Counted from the first letter of the stretch, positions 24,501-39,350 are shown. The stretch is DNA of 64,000 bases from Megalopta genalis (GCF_051020955.1 NC_135014.1:26959221-27023220); one strand, 5' to 3'. A program made the numbers and translations. The notes: generated by a model from the letters alone, not told the origin.

Positions 24501-26866
24501 ACTTCATTAGAAGAAATTGCACTCCCTTTCCTCGTGCAGAGGGTGTAACAGTCATCCCCGGTGCGCGCGTACCCGCGCGCGTATAATCGAAAAAATTCGC
24601 AGCGGGAAAAAGTTGGACCGTTTAATGAAATATTCCGCGGCCGCATTTTCCGGCGCGCGTAAAATATTTTTAATATCTTGCATTCGATGAAATCGTGTTC
24701 CCAATTTTTTTTTTCCTCCTCCGACGTAAACGTTCGTTCTCGTTTCGACGCGCGACGGCTTTCCTCGGCGCGTCGCGCGCGACGCGTTTACTTACAAATT
24801 TAAATTACAAAAGCTGCAACGGCCGCGGGAAGATCATTAAAAAAGACCGGTCGGATCGTGCGAGGAAAACGAGCGAGCCCTGTGTAAGTTGAGCCACCAA
24901 ACTGATAAGAAGTCATCGCTCTTAGCCGCTTATCTTTTAAATAATCCGAAGAGAGTCTGCGCGAACGGCCGAAACAAATTGGGCGAAGTTCAGACTGTCC
25001 GAGTAATCGATCTGGACATTTGCATACGGAATTCGTATCTCCGCGCGGAAGATAGGCGGCGCAAAAAATTTCGTACCTCGGTCCTTCCCCCCCCCCTCCC
25101 TCCTCCCTGGAACGTTCACTTTTAACCCTTAAGGAAAATATTTTAGTAGTAAATCGTCCGAGAGAAAATGTTTGCGCCGACCCAACTTTTACCGATTTTA
25201 GTGAAACGGCTCGGAAGTTCCTTTGGAATCCCAAGACCTTAAACTTTCGCCGAGCTACCGGCAAAAGTAAAAGGCACAATGATCTCGTTAGCACGTTGAT
25301 CTGCGACACGGCGGCTGTAAAAACGATGGACCGAACGAAGACAATTTAATCGATAGAACAGAAACCGAGAAGTCGGGATTTACCGTACAAATTACGTTCG
25401 ATGCGCTAGCGTTCGCAGACGGTGCACCGAATCCACCGGCGAAAAAATTCGTTTCTAAATTTGTACTTTTAAATCTGAATAATCCGAGCGTGCGTAACTG
25501 ACGCATGTAAAGCCACGAAATGCACTTTCTAAGCTCCTGAATATAAGAATCTTCTAAACAATGATTTCCTGTATTTTCTCCACATCGAAAATTCCTGTCG
25601 AACGTCATTCAACGAACTAATCCTTTTAACTTCTTTAAAAAAAAGCTCCAACTGCTCGGTCCAATTTTACGAATGTTATGCCGTTTTCAAAGGTGTCCGA
25701 ATACCAATGCACTCTAACATCCGGTCGTGCTGCGAGAGCCACGAAGTTGAAAGTATCGCTCGAGGAAATCCTCTTAGGAGTACAGAAAGTCTCCGTACAC
25801 TTCGATTTTCGGGCAATCGGCGATGCTTAAACTATAACTTCGTAAAAAATGGTCGTACGACGGTCGATCTGGATTCATTTTGAAGCTCGAAGCTTCTACT
25901 ATCGCCATGGATCGTTCATTTCCCGTTTACACATTACTACTAAATAAAGCTGGTCGGTAATTGAAGACGATGCTCTGCCTTGAAAATGCAGAATAATTTA
26001 ATTTAATTACGGATTAAAACGTCTATAAACATGTTGGAAAATTTGTTCCGCGACTGGGTCCTAAGACAGGTTTAAAGATCGAAGAATCGCCTTTACGACG
26101 ACCCCTTGAACTTTGGTGTTCGATGCTTCTGGGTCAGTTTATTCAGCTTCGAATGGAAAGCGGTCTGTCTAGTTTACGGCGATGCGGTAATTTCTTCTTA
26201 ATTCGCGTTATAAGATTGCGCACAAGAATGGACAATTTGGGACATTTTAGCACAACTTGCGGCTCGTTTTTACAGACAGAAAGTCACCGATCGTCGACAA
26301 CTATAAAAACGAGGCGCGAGGTTCGAGCAATCGTGTCTGCTCTTCTCAAATTGTCCATTTTTCTGCGCAATCTGATCGCGAATTAGAGGGAAATTAGGGG
26401 GAAAAAACATATCTGACACATCTTTCTCGCGTCACTTTCTAAAAAACAGTGAACAGAGGATTTCTCAAACGAAAGAAGGAATAAACTCGCGCGCCTAATA
26501 AAATCGTCGGACGATCAAGGAGATTTCGCATCCTTCGGTCCCCGGAAAGAGCTCGACGCGTCGGAAAAATTCCGCGGCGCCCGAGCTGGGCCGCGGTGCT
26601 TTTTTTTCGAGGGGAGCGAGCGAGGAGAAATTTTTGTTCCCGGGGTAATGTAATAGGTCAAACGTTTTTGCTTACGCGAGCCGGCCCGCGCAGCCACGGA
26701 GAGGCTAACTCGAGGGAGGAATGAAGGTAATTTGATAAAAGGGGTCGAAAATATCAGGAGCACGCGAATACTCGAGGCTCTCAACCGCGAAACGTGGCAC
26801 AGAAAGTCACCGTGAAATAATCGCATTATAAGAGGCTGGAGTGCCGGAGTGCCGGCAGTCTGAGGC

Positions 26867-26905
<39 letters not shown>

Positions 26906-29900
26906 ATCTCTCTCGCTCCCTCGAAGAGGAACGCTGGAAACACAGAGAAACCGTCGTCAGAAGGAACCAGCGTGTATTGCACTTTGTGGTGAGAGGCTTG
27001 AAGCGCGGAGAACGTAATTAGGAATAGGTTCCGCCGTTAATACTCAGCCCCCGCTCATTTCGGCATTCACTTTTTTCCGGCCGTTGCGACGATGATTAAT
27101 GATCGCCCGTTGAATCCGTCTTGCCGGCAGGCGAGAGATTATTACGTTGCATCTTTGACCGACGTGGACCGGGAAACTGCTGAACCCTTTCAACGATACG
27201 CAACGGTAGCGGTAGTCACACGCTTCACCCTTACGCGAGCAAATCGTTTGTTCTAGTTTCGAAAAAGTTATCGCGTTTCACAACCCTTTGGAGTCTGATT
27301 TAATTTTTCGTTAATTTGCGTTACGTCAAGCTTTACCTGGATGCACGTGAGCGAGCGTAATGCTAATAGTAATACCAATAGCGTGGATGCTAATAACGAG
27401 AAATATTGATTTTATTAGCGTTGGTTATCCCTTTTAGAACGGGACATACGTGTCCCATTGATTACATGTAAGCAAATACGTGCGTGGAATGCACTCTAAG
27501 ACTGATATATTCGTGTATTGTGAAAAATGGGATTCATTTCTCCCAATAGACGTACGAAATACACAGGTGGGACACGTAAGTCCCGATAGGCTCCAAAGGG
27601 TTAGAAACAGTCCGCATATCAATGGGAGCCGCTGCACGTTGCCCAGAATAAAGCAGAGAGTTTAAGTGAACGAGAATGTGTAACTGGAGCACAGGAATTA
27701 TTTCTAAAAGGAGATTCCAATGGTTGGAGTCGAAGAAGTAACCCACCGAAGAAATTAGATCATGGGAAATGGGTATTGCATTTACCTTCCCTGCTCGATG
27801 GAAGTTGTCCTTTGAAACCACTTCGCAGCGACTTTAATATCGAGCTTGCGGTCAAACGGCTTCCAATAGATCGTCCATCGAACAACAATATCGAAAGAGC
27901 GAAAATGTCCAATAGCATTGAAAAACGTTCGGAGAGCTGCTTGTCGAAATTTCTAAATATTGTTGTTAGAGAGTAACAAATATACACGAGCACGAAGAAC
28001 GATGGAAGCTGTCCTTTGAAGCATCTTTCGGATGCAACAACAACTATGAAACCACATCGCAGCGACTGTAACATCGAGCTTGCGGTCAAACGGCTTCCAA
28101 TAGATCGTCCATCGAACAACAATATCGAAAGCGAAAATGTCCAATAGCATTGAAAAACGTTCGGAGAGCTGCTTGTCGAAATTTCTAAATATTGTTGTTA
28201 GAGAGTAACAAATATACACGAGCACGAAGAACGATGGAAGCTGTCCTTTGAAGCATCTTTCGGATGCAACAACAACTATGAAACCACATCGCAGCGACTG
28301 TAACATCGAGCTTGCGGTCAAACGGCTTCCAATAGATCGTCCATCGAACAACAATATCGAAAGCGAAAATGTCCAATAGCATTGAAAAACGTTCGGAGAG
28401 CTGCTTGTCGAAATTCGTAAATATTGTTGTTAGAGAGTAACGAATATACACACTCGCAGGAAGAACGACGCTGCAAGACGTTGCATCGCGTTTCTTTGCA
28501 AAGAAAAACCACCGAAGAAAAAGACGCGTTCCAGGCACCGGGAATACCCGGTTAAAGGAGGAGCCGCGCTTTTATTTAACCTCTGTGTTTCGTCTAACTA
28601 GAGCGGAACATTTTTATTTTACATAAAGATCCCGCGGTGCAATTGCACCGGCCACCGGGTTAAAATGTTGAAAAAGCACTTGTTGAAAAAGCCGCTCTCC
28701 TCCGCCGCTGAAGTTGTTCCAGGTAAATGGAGAGCACGCGCGGAGAACAATTTCTTCCGTTTTACCCCCGCGTTTTTGTACCATTTTATTATCGTCCCCC
28801 AAATTGCCCGGCTACGAATCCCGTAAGCCGGGATTACGAATTTCTCCCCCCCTCTCCCCCCCCGTTTTTTTTCTCTCTCTCCACGGGACGAAATTGTTTG
28901 GATATTACCGTCGATATATTGATTTTATTGGCCGGCCAATGGGCCTCCGCGCCGCGGCTGTGTAAAAGATCAAGAGAGACTAGACTCTCTCGCGGTTGAC
29001 GGTGCGCTATTTATTGCGGTAATTTCTTACGAGAAAGAAATAGCGCCGCGCGATAAGTTTCTCTCGCTCGAGCGACGCACAACTGCGATCACGAGTTTGT
29101 ACTTTACGAACGTGACACACGTTGTACGACTAGAAATTACTTAGGAATTTGTCGGCGAGAGATTCGGCTAGATTGGAGCCGTTCGACGAGTTCTCGGGAA
29201 TAATTGAATTAGGCACTTGGGCGAAAGTTGAAAATGCAGAGTTTAGGGAAACCAGTTTTGCGAACTCGGTTCGAAGAAAATGCAGCTGCATTCTGACAGA
29301 AATAGAGACAAAGATGACCCAGTTTTCGCTTAAGCCCCGGACTTTTGCTTCTTTTCTTCTCGATATTTTATTAATATTAATTTAATAATATTATCATATT
29401 TTTATTGATATTATACCATTGTTATCGTTATTATTATTACTAATATTAATTCAGGCATTATTACGTGATTTTTAATGAGTAGTAACAATATTGCTCTATT
29501 TTTATTACGCGACCGTAACGAATCTAAAGATTCTTGCACGTTTTGTTAACCCTTTGCGCTCGAGCGGCGAGTCTGAGGCGCCACTTAGAATTGTTACACC
29601 ATTTTTCATTCAATAATCGTAACAGTACCAGATTCGTTGTATTTAAAAAAAAAACTGTTAAAATTGCAATTATTGTACCTGCCAATAGGCAGAATTTCAG
29701 ATGCATAAACTGCACCGAATCATGTAAAATAAAAATACTGCAGATCAGAAAGCATCTTTTGGATTTCGAATTAAAATAGAGCTCCGACTGCAAAGGGTTA
29801 ATTAATTGTTTAGTGGCGAACTTTGACAGAGAAAATGAGATCTTCCACGCCGATAATAATAATAAATGACTTAAAATTGCGTTTGCTGTTACTTGTATGT

Positions 29901-31464
29901 CACAGATTATCGATATTAAATATACAAAAATTATGAGATTCATTTTCAGAAAATTGCACACTATTTTTTGCGGTCCGCAGTAATACCCACGCTTCATCCC
30001 CGCGAGAAAAAGCAAATCGCGAAACTGTATCGCAGCTAATAATCTGGTATATCAAATACGGAATAGTAGTATAGTATAGTATATATACTATACCATATAG
30101 TATAATAGTATAACAAATCGGATAGTCGACCAGCAGACGTCGCCCCGAAGAGTTAACGTTCGCAGTCGTGTCCGTGGCCGTATCCGTAATCAGCGTACAC
30201 CGTTGAAATATGGCACCTGGGAAAGCACTCTGACACGCTCCTTCGGTTCTGGTACGCTTCTGGCTGGCCCGTACAAATACAATATCGTATCGGCAAATGG
30301 AATATATGAATGACGAAGCAGAAGCACACTGACGGTCGCGTCGCGTCGGATTGTCGCGGCGAAACAAAACGTACTCGTGTCCGTTTCACAGCGTTTTCGG
30401 TGCCGGCGCGGACCGGGCCGGGCCGGGCCGGTGCGGCGCGGCAGGTTGCTGCGGTCGATTTTATTAGCCGAAAAATCGAGAGAGAGAAAAAAGGGCGAAT
30501 GAACCAAAAAAAAGAAGAAAAAAAAGAGAAAAAAGAGAAAAAACGAGAGTATAAAAAGAGGTACATATATATATAGTAGGCCGGTGATTCCGTGGCGAGG
30601 CGGGGCGAGACGAGGCCGGGCGTTCCACCGTCGAACGCCTCCGGCGCGCAGCATTTTCATCCGGCTGTTACTGACAAGCGCGTAAGTGGAACGTTAAGGT
30701 ACCAACAGTCATGCTGCTCTGAACAGGTGAACGCGCGGGCGACGCCGAGTATGCCACGTATATCGATTCCTACTGACCTTGTTAGGCGGCGCTTGGATCC
30801 CGTGGAAGGGTAGGTTCTCGTAGAACGTCTTCGCCCCGGACTCCGGAAGACCCTCCGACACGCTGTTCACGTGATTGTTATTCGCAGCTTGATTGGGATC
30901 TGTAAGTGCAAATGAAACATGACTTTGTAGAATCGACACCCTTCCGTCGCGGTGCCGAGAGTTCCCGGTGGTAACCAGCGAGACAGTACACGTCCCGAAA
31001 GTTTCTATGGTGGACCGTTCGAGTGGTGGGTTCTCTCGAGTGCGCCAGAAACAGGCAGGAACAAAGATGGACGGAGACGCGGTTGCAGAGTGAGGGCCAG
31101 AGAGACAGACAGACAGAGTGAGAGAAAGAGAGAGAGAGAGCGAGAGAGAGAGACTGGGAGAGAGAAATAGATAGACAGAGAGTGAGACACACAGAAATAG
31201 AGTGAGGGTCAAAGAGAGAGAGAGAGAGAGAGAGAGAAATAGATAGACAGAGTGAGGGCCAGAGAGAGACTGGGATAGAAAGAGAGAGAAACAGTGATAA
31301 AGTGAGGACCAGAGAGAACCTGGGGGAGAGAGAGAGAGAGAGAGAAATAAATAGAGAAAAAGAAAGTGAGGGTTAGAGAGAGACTGAAAGAGAAAGAGAG
31401 AGAAACAGAGATAGAGTGAGGGTCAAAGAGAGCTTGAGAGAGAGAGAGGGAGAGAAAAATAGAT

Positions 31465-31499
<35 letters not shown>

Positions 31500-31504
31500 T
31501 AGAT

Positions 31505-31542
<38 letters not shown>

Positions 31543-34500
31543 CCAGAGAGAGACTGGGAGAGAAAGAGAGAGAAACAGAAATAGAGTGGGGACCAGAGAG
31601 AGCCTGAGAGAGATAGAGAGAGAGAGAAACAGAGATAGAGTGAGGACCAGAGAGAACCTAGGAGAGAGAGAGAATTAGATAGGCAGAGAGAGAGAAAGAG
31701 AGAGAGAGGGAGAGAAATAGATAGAGAGAGAGAGAGAGACACATAGATAGATTTTATCCGTCGCTGTTCCAGTGTAATTGTAAATGCTGTCACGAGTGAG
31801 GAACTACATCTACTCTTGTTGCAGCACGGTAGAGGTGGAGAGCTATCGATAGTTTCCGATAGTTTGTAAAACCTATCGATAGTTCTCTAGATCGTTAGAA
31901 GTACCGTGGGAAATACGCGTAATATCAAGTTTCAGAGTTACAAAGATTTCAAGGTACCAGTTTCGTATTAAATCTAACTACTGATTTTTATGTAAAAACA
32001 AATCAGAGTGTCGACATTTGTTGGCATCAACCTTTTTTGACCGCCTATCGAAAATTACGGATCTTACTTTGCCAAATATTCCTTTAGACCATACCGAAGG
32101 TATTTGTTTGCGAAACTATTTTATCTTTTTGCATAGCATAAGACGTTTCCATTCACGTATAAATAGTAGAAATATTGAAATAAATGTATTTGAATATAAT
32201 AAGCAGGATAGAAATATCTAAAACATCGTTTAAAAATTGCCTTCCAATTTCTATACTTAGTAGAAGCATTTTAAGAAATGATTAGGATAATAAGTGGGAT
32301 AGAAATATCTGAAACTTCGTTTAAATAGCCTCTCGATGTATACGTATAAACAGTAGAAGCATTTAAGTAAATGTATTGGAATAATAAATGGGGATAGAAG
32401 TGTCCAACAGTTCGCTTAAATTACCTTTCAATACGCTCTATCGATAATAAGAAAAACGATACGATGGTCGTCGATAACGCGAAGTATCGATGGTATTCTC
32501 CACCTCTGCTGCACGGATACAAGAGACAGCTAAATGCAGAATCCTGACGTTTTTATCTAGACGGTGTGTGTAGGTCTCTTATAGTAGTTGGAGAGTTACG
32601 AAGTGGACGTGTGTTGTAATTTCCCATTCTTAGCCCGTTTCCGGGATATCGGGAACATTTTACGGTCGCTCAAGCTCCGAACACTCTGAAATCTTTCTCA
32701 AATCGCTGATTTGCGTCTCCGCGACGTGGCTGAATTTAACGTCGATAAAATCTATATCGAGACTCTAATTGTAACTCCAACTTTGGCAAATAATATCTTC
32801 GTAAGATCTTCTACGATTTCTTTCGTGTTCCAGGGAAAGTTTGAAGCAACGAGAACCGGTTTCTGTTACTGTCAGCAACACACTACGGTAATGTCTGCCT
32901 TACCGACGCTCACATTGTCCACTAAAATGGACAATTTGAACCTTATTCGAGCCTTGCGGCTCATTTTTATAATTGTGGACGATTTATAACTATAAAAATA
33001 AACCGCAAGGCTCGAACAATCGTATCTCCTCTTCCCAAATTGTTCATTCTTGTGGTCAATCTGGACGTCAATTAGAGAGACATTACTGTATCAAGCAGTT
33101 TCGATGTTTTCACAGAAATAACAGGTCGGTCCAAAGTTCGCGCGGCTATTAACTCCGATTTTAACTTCCCCGCGCGATAATAATAAAATAATCCCGCGTT
33201 ATATCTCGTACGTCGATCCAATAGCTTTAGATTTTTCCTGTCGCGCGATCGTTCACTCATTCGCACCCTGCGAACAACAAGATCACGTCAAGTTTTTGAA
33301 AACCGTAGAGCGTCGAGCGAACAGAAACGAACGTCTCCGACAGACTTTGCTGCACGATTAAATTCGTACAAATTATGATTAATTCTCTAAAAACTACGAG
33401 AGCGTCGAATTAGAAAGATCTACAATGTTATCGTACGGCGAAACCTGTCCGAGATGCGTTCGTTGGTCGCGATCCCGACGCTCGACGGTTTCCAAAAAAT
33501 GGATCGCTTTGTCGCCCGGCGCGGAACGAACAAGGAAATTCGACTCGAGATTAGAACCGGCACGAATTTACGGGCCGACCCGCTATGAGGACACAGATTG
33601 CTCATAATGTGCAACGGAGCATCGGACAGCCGGTTAAATCGTGTGTTTTGCGAACACGAAACGTGGAAGAGACTGCACACGCGTTGTCCGCGTACGCGTG
33701 TTCATACGTTCAGGATTTACAGCGAACGGCCTCGGACAGACCAATTTCTTCGGTATGCGCATTCTATTTATCAACGTGACATTCTACAACGAATGTAGAA
33801 CATTAACCGCGCAGTCTCTTTCGTTCTACATCGTAAAAATGTTCGCGCGTCCCGTTAGAAACGAGAGAGAAATCGCAGAACGCTTTGCTCTAACGCGACT
33901 TCGCGAGCGAAAACGGATCCCTTCGAGTCGGCGACAGAAATGTCTCCCTTACTGACGCTCGAATTGTCCACGAAACTGGACGATTTGGCAAGTGGATATA
34001 CGATTATTCGAGCATTTTGGCTCGTTTTTATAGTTATAAATTGTCAACAATTATGAAAACGAGCCGCAAGGCTCGGACAATCGTATCTCCTATTCCCAAA
34101 TTGTCCATTTTTCTGTGGACACTCTGAGCGTCAGTAAGGGAGACATTACTGTACAGCGATCTCTCCCTAATTCGCGCGAATTGTCCACTTTTGTGCGCAA
34201 TCTGAGCGCGAATTAGGTCGTTTTTTAGTACAAAATTAGTACAGTCGCGAATTAGTACACTCGTATCTCCCTAATTCGCGCTTAGATTGCGCACAAATAT
34301 GGACAATTCGCGCGAATTAGGGAGAAACGACTGCACCGTTTTCTCGGTGGCGATCTGTCTCCAAGAACGACGCGCCTAAATTATGCAGCTTCGACGAAGC
34401 GTGCAGACTCTATCAGCGCCGACTCGACGCGAACCGGTACTTTTTGATCGACGTTCCGGGATTTTTCGCGGGTCGAACGATCCCGTCCGTTTCCAACGGA

Positions 34501-37500
34501 GAAGCTTACGAACCTTTTATTCCGCAAAACGGTATTAGTTGCTCGTGCATTCCAATCGCAATCCTGTACGTGCAAACATTTCGGATCGCGGGTGCGGTGT
34601 CTGTTCGGCGGCGCACGGAACGGGTTCGGAAATCATCCCCCGTCCGGCGTGGTTCGCGGCGGAAAAGTTCACGCGTGCGAGCCGTGCACGTGCCGTTCGC
34701 CGCGGCATTTTTGTTACGTACCTGCGCCTGGTTTTTTTCGCTTACGGGAGAGGTTGGCCCGATTCGATTCGCACGCCGATTCCGCATGCAATATCCTCTG
34801 CCGTGGTGCTATTCTTTTGTAAGTCACAGCTAAGAGAGACAAAAAAAAGAAACAACAAATACACACGCGCGCGCGCACACGCATACAAGAGAAACAAAGG
34901 GGACAAGAAAAAAAAACGGAAAGGAGAAGCGCGACACATAAAGCTGTTTTCCGTTCGTTCATGCGGCCCCGCCTGTTACGTGCAACACACACACACATAT
35001 ACACGATTTTATCGTTCGCCCGGACGCGAACAGTTGCGAAAATCGTCGGCGATAATTTCATGTCGGCCTGATGGACGCTTTGATGCCCGTTATAAATCGC
35101 GACGCCGACGATAACGTCGCCGGCGAGGCTCCTGCCACTTTAACAACTTCGAAACATAAAAATGAGCACGCCCGGGAACGCTCCGCGGCGGAATCCGAAC
35201 TGCATTTTCGCGAGCGAGCCCGGTCTTTTCTGCTCTAATGGAAGCTTAAAAAGCGTGTTTGCGAAGCGATGTAGATTTCGCGGCGCTTCGTTTCGTGTAA
35301 CAATAATTTCACGCTCATAGAAACACGTTAATCATTCGCGAGAAAGCATCGACTTAGAAACTGTCGATGATCTCGCGTCAGAGTTGGCCGACGTTCGGAT
35401 GACGGACGAGAGGTAACCGACTGACGACTATAATTGTATTCGAATAAAATTCATTCAGAATTAGTGTGCAGTCGATCAACAATTTGTCAAGGCGAATGTT
35501 TATCCGAATAAGATTTTATTCGAATAAGAACTCTGGCAAGTGCAGTAATGTCTCTCTAATTGACGCTCAGATTGTCCACAAAAAGGGACAATTTCGGGAG
35601 AGGAGATACGATTATTCGAGCCTTGTAGCTTGTTCTTTCATAAATGTTGACAATTGTTAACTGTAGAAATGAGTTGCAAGGCTCGAATAATGGCGTCTCC
35701 TCTCCCCAAATTGTGGACAATCTTAGCGTCAATTAGAGAGACATTGCTGTACGTGGAATATAATGGTGGAACGACGAGAAACTACCGGAAGCGCGTTTTA
35801 TCTGCGGATAAAATCGCTTCACGGTCGCCCAGATAAATATATGTTTCTCAATAAAATTCGCGTTAAATTCGCGGTAGCGAATTTCCACGAAACCCGAGAA
35901 TTAATTTCGCGGCGTCGACAGGACTCGGCGATTTAATGCTGAAGTCAACTTATTCGCGTTCGTACCGAAATCGAACTTTAGGCGTCCGTGCTAAAATTGA
36001 ACTTTCGCATTTCGATCGTCGTTCCATTTGGTTCCGAGGTTCCATTGGAAAATTCTGGAAACGAAGGATCGTTTAAACATATCGCGAAATCAGCGGAATT
36101 TAGACGTTCCGCGTAAAGGACGAAATGAGAGGACAACGAAAGGGCGTCGAGATCAAATGGACCCTGTCCAAATACGCTTTTTATCGCGAACCTGTTGAGT
36201 TTTCTATTCTGGAAATTCTGTTCTCCTCCGCACGACGGCGGTTCCGTTTCATCGACGTTCGCGACGATCGAAGTTAAAAGCGCGCGGGCTCCGCGCACGC
36301 ATTTCGCCGACAATCGTCGGATTAAAGCGTCCGAACGTACGGCCGACACGCGAAATCGAATTAATTGGAAATGTATGAGCGCGATTATTTATGCGGAATA
36401 TATTCCGTAACCGGGAAAAGCAGCCCGCGTTGGCCGGAAAATTCGCGATCGCGCTCGGCGGCGCGCCGGCTGCCTTATATTTCGCAAGACTCCCACATAC
36501 GAACCCGTGTTTTCGTAATTAAATATTTCGCGTGTTACGCGGCCCGAAACCGCTTTTGCACCGGTGGCCGGCGCGCGATCAACGTGCCCAGACTTATTAC
36601 AAAGGACCGACGGGAACGGCTCTGTTAACGTCGGTTAATCGGTGCACGAAATTGCACAATTTTTCGTGCGACCGAGCATCCGATCTCTTTAATACACTCG
36701 GGCTTATCAAATATTCAATGTAGCCCGATAAGCGCCGCGGGATTGTAACCGCGCGCCGTGTTTTTAACGTAATATCTACGGATAATTTGCGCGGCAAATC
36801 GCAATTTATTCCGTTTAATTCCGCCGGGCTGCACGCTTTAATCCGGTTGTTTCGTAAAAAGAGAGCTATCGGCCGATTGCTCGGTAATCATATTAACGTC
36901 GGTTCGAGTGTTCGAAGGGTGTTCTTTTTTTTTGTTTTGTTTTATCATTTTTATCGGCACCAATTTCGTGTCAATTTTGTCAGTTTTCGACGATAAATCC
37001 GGCAATACCGTGTACTTTTCGCGTAAGCCGTTTGTAATTGAACCGGTCGAAAGCCAATCGCTCTGTGAATCGCAGCGAAACTCGGATAATTAAGTATATG
37101 AAACTCGCGCGAACACGGACCTCGGCGATAATAAATCGACCAAGAGATACAAATATTTGCAAATACTATTTTATTTGAAATAGCAATTTATTTCGAGAAG
37201 ATTTGCAATTTATTTACGAGAAGAGAAGCTTATTTTTCGAAACAATTTACTCTCGAAACGATGCGTTTGTACTTTTCCAATGGGTTTGCTTTCTTTCATG
37301 AACGTTGATCTCGAGGAATAGAATTTCAAAGAATTCGTAGAAATTTAGATGCATGAAATGCAATTTCAAACAATTATTTCCGATACACCGTGAGAAAATG
37401 CTATCTCGATCAATAATTCTCTTTGCAACAACATGAATAATGATTTTCGATGCGTACACTTCTCCATGCGACGTCGAATAAATCTTGAAATATTACATCG

Positions 37501-39310
37501 AACAAACGATAGTATTTCGTTAACTGTTTCCAATGCTTTCTCAAATATTTTGACCCAGGTCCGTGTAAATCTATAGAACAGAATCGATTTTTGACGATAA
37601 GAAACTTTCCGATCTGTAAAATACAGATTTAATTTACTCCGATCGAAACTCCCAAACGAAACGGAACGAAACGAAACGAAATGATTTTCTGCCGTTTATC
37701 TAACGGAAAATGAGCGGTCCACCATTTTATTCGATTATATCGTGTTCGACTTTCTATCGCAGGTTTCGCCTGGAAATATAGCACGACCGGATCAATATTC
37801 GCGAAAGTTGATTCGAAAGGATTTTAAAAAATCCGGCGAAATGAAAATCTTCTATGAAACAAAAAAAAAAAGGAAAAGAGAGAGAGAAGAAAATTCTTTC
37901 GACGCAAATTCGATACGAAGTATATTAATAAAAATAGCTGGTGTTCTCTCTAATTCCGCGAACCAATTATATTTAACTGCGTCAAAAGTCTGCTTCCAAT
38001 CTTCCATCTGTACCGCGCGAGTAACGCAATTGGGGCGGGTTATATGCCGAGCCGGGTCAAAGCTAGAAAAAAAGTTGTCGAGGGAAAAGTTGAATGGCGC
38101 GGGCAAGGTCTATTTCTCTGGAACACCACTTTTCTATAAATACACCGACGCGCCTACAAAAAACAGCTTTTTTCCCCTACGAGAATCTGAATATAAAAAA
38201 ATCAATTTCCGGCGCGCAGTAAATTCTCCCTAATTCGCGCTCAGATTCCGCACGAAAATCGACGATTTCGGGGGTGAGGATCTTTCACCATTTTATTCGA
38301 ATAACAATTATTCGTTGCTCGTAACTAATTGCTCTATTTGTAGGGTGACCAATTGCTGTGCCCCTAGTTTCTTTTCGGGTACAAATATATCTTTTTTATT
38401 CAGAAATTAACAACACAAAAGAGAGAGAAAGAGAACAACAAAATTTCGTGTATCTTATTTAGTCATACTTCACATAGTCAAGAAACAAAACCAAACGTAC
38501 ATTGGTCACCTGTCCAGTAACCGGCTCCACCACTCTACGTATTCGACGACGTCGAATCGAATTCGATTCGTTACTCTTTATCTCTCGTCAGCCGTTCGAA
38601 CAGAATTTTTGCCAACTCTGATTTTGCGGGGCATCGCGGTTCAGCCTCGTAGGCAGCCCGAAACTGTGACCCGGCGTGCTTAACCCTTTGCCCTGCAACG
38701 TCCGAGAGACGTGGTCTGATAATCGGGCCACAAACGAGAGCTGTGGCGTGTCGTCGGGCCAAATATAAATATAACTAGTCAGAGAGACAATTAGAGAGAC
38801 GCTACTGTATATTTTTTTCATCGCCGTGTATATACAGTAATGTCTCTCTAATTGACGCTCAGATTGTGCACGAAATTGGACAATTTGGGAAGAGGAGATA
38901 CGATGATTCGAGCCTTAAATCTCGTTTTTATAGTTGTTGATAATTCGTAAAACGAGGCAGAATCGTATCTCCTCTTCCCAAATTGACCATTTCTGTGCGC
39001 TTTATGTTTTTTTGTTTCTCGTCGTTCAAAATGATCACTCTATCATCGAAAAAAAAAGAAGAAATTCAAGTCGTTCAGTCCAGTTGTAAAAAGGTAATCA
39101 CGTTTCGAAAAGTGTCCGAACATTAACGAGATCGACCGACCTCGTTGTTATCGTCTGTGGCACGCGGGGACTTGAATCGCGGGGGCAAAGGGTTAAGAAA
39201 CATCGACGCACCTAATTCGTCGCGCTTAGCTGTCTCCTTTGGCGGCTCGCCGGCGAGGTTGAATAAATTAACGGATTCGCCTTGTTACACGTGACACCTC
39301 CGCGAGACGA

Positions 39311-39350
<40 letters not shown>

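Larger units (their letters stand above)
12127..30777 (-). other. Intron 7 (18,651 bp)
   Basis: This is the largest intron. It holds foldback elements, a hAT-type element with an 8-bp target duplication, a piggyBac-like element, three major tandem arrays (125, 24 and 232 bp units), and long GA tracts at 20180-20224, 20427-20475 and 21268-21570. No nested gene could be supported: the open frames inside are simple-sequence or repeat artefacts. A GC-rich patch with GGGCCGGGCC repeats lies at about 30400-30450. Confidence 0.85.
38684..39192. mobile_element. piggyBac-like element interrupted by a foldback element
   Basis: It is bounded by TTAA at 38680-38683 and 39193-39196. The ends are CCCTTTGCCC at the left and its exact inverse GGGCAAAGGG at the right. 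A family A copy lies inside at 38833-39002, and a family A end at 38780-38809. No transposase frame is left. Confidence 0.7.

Noticed and set aside
27760..28538. Overlapping frames with repeated FDGRSIGSRLTASS
   Set aside because: Translation of the 232-bp tandem repeat; the unit is not a multiple of three, so repeats fall in different frames.
38343..38514. Short inverted repeat GGTGACCAAT ... ATTGGTCACC
   Set aside because: Only 10 bp pair and there is no target duplication, so a mobile element is not supported.
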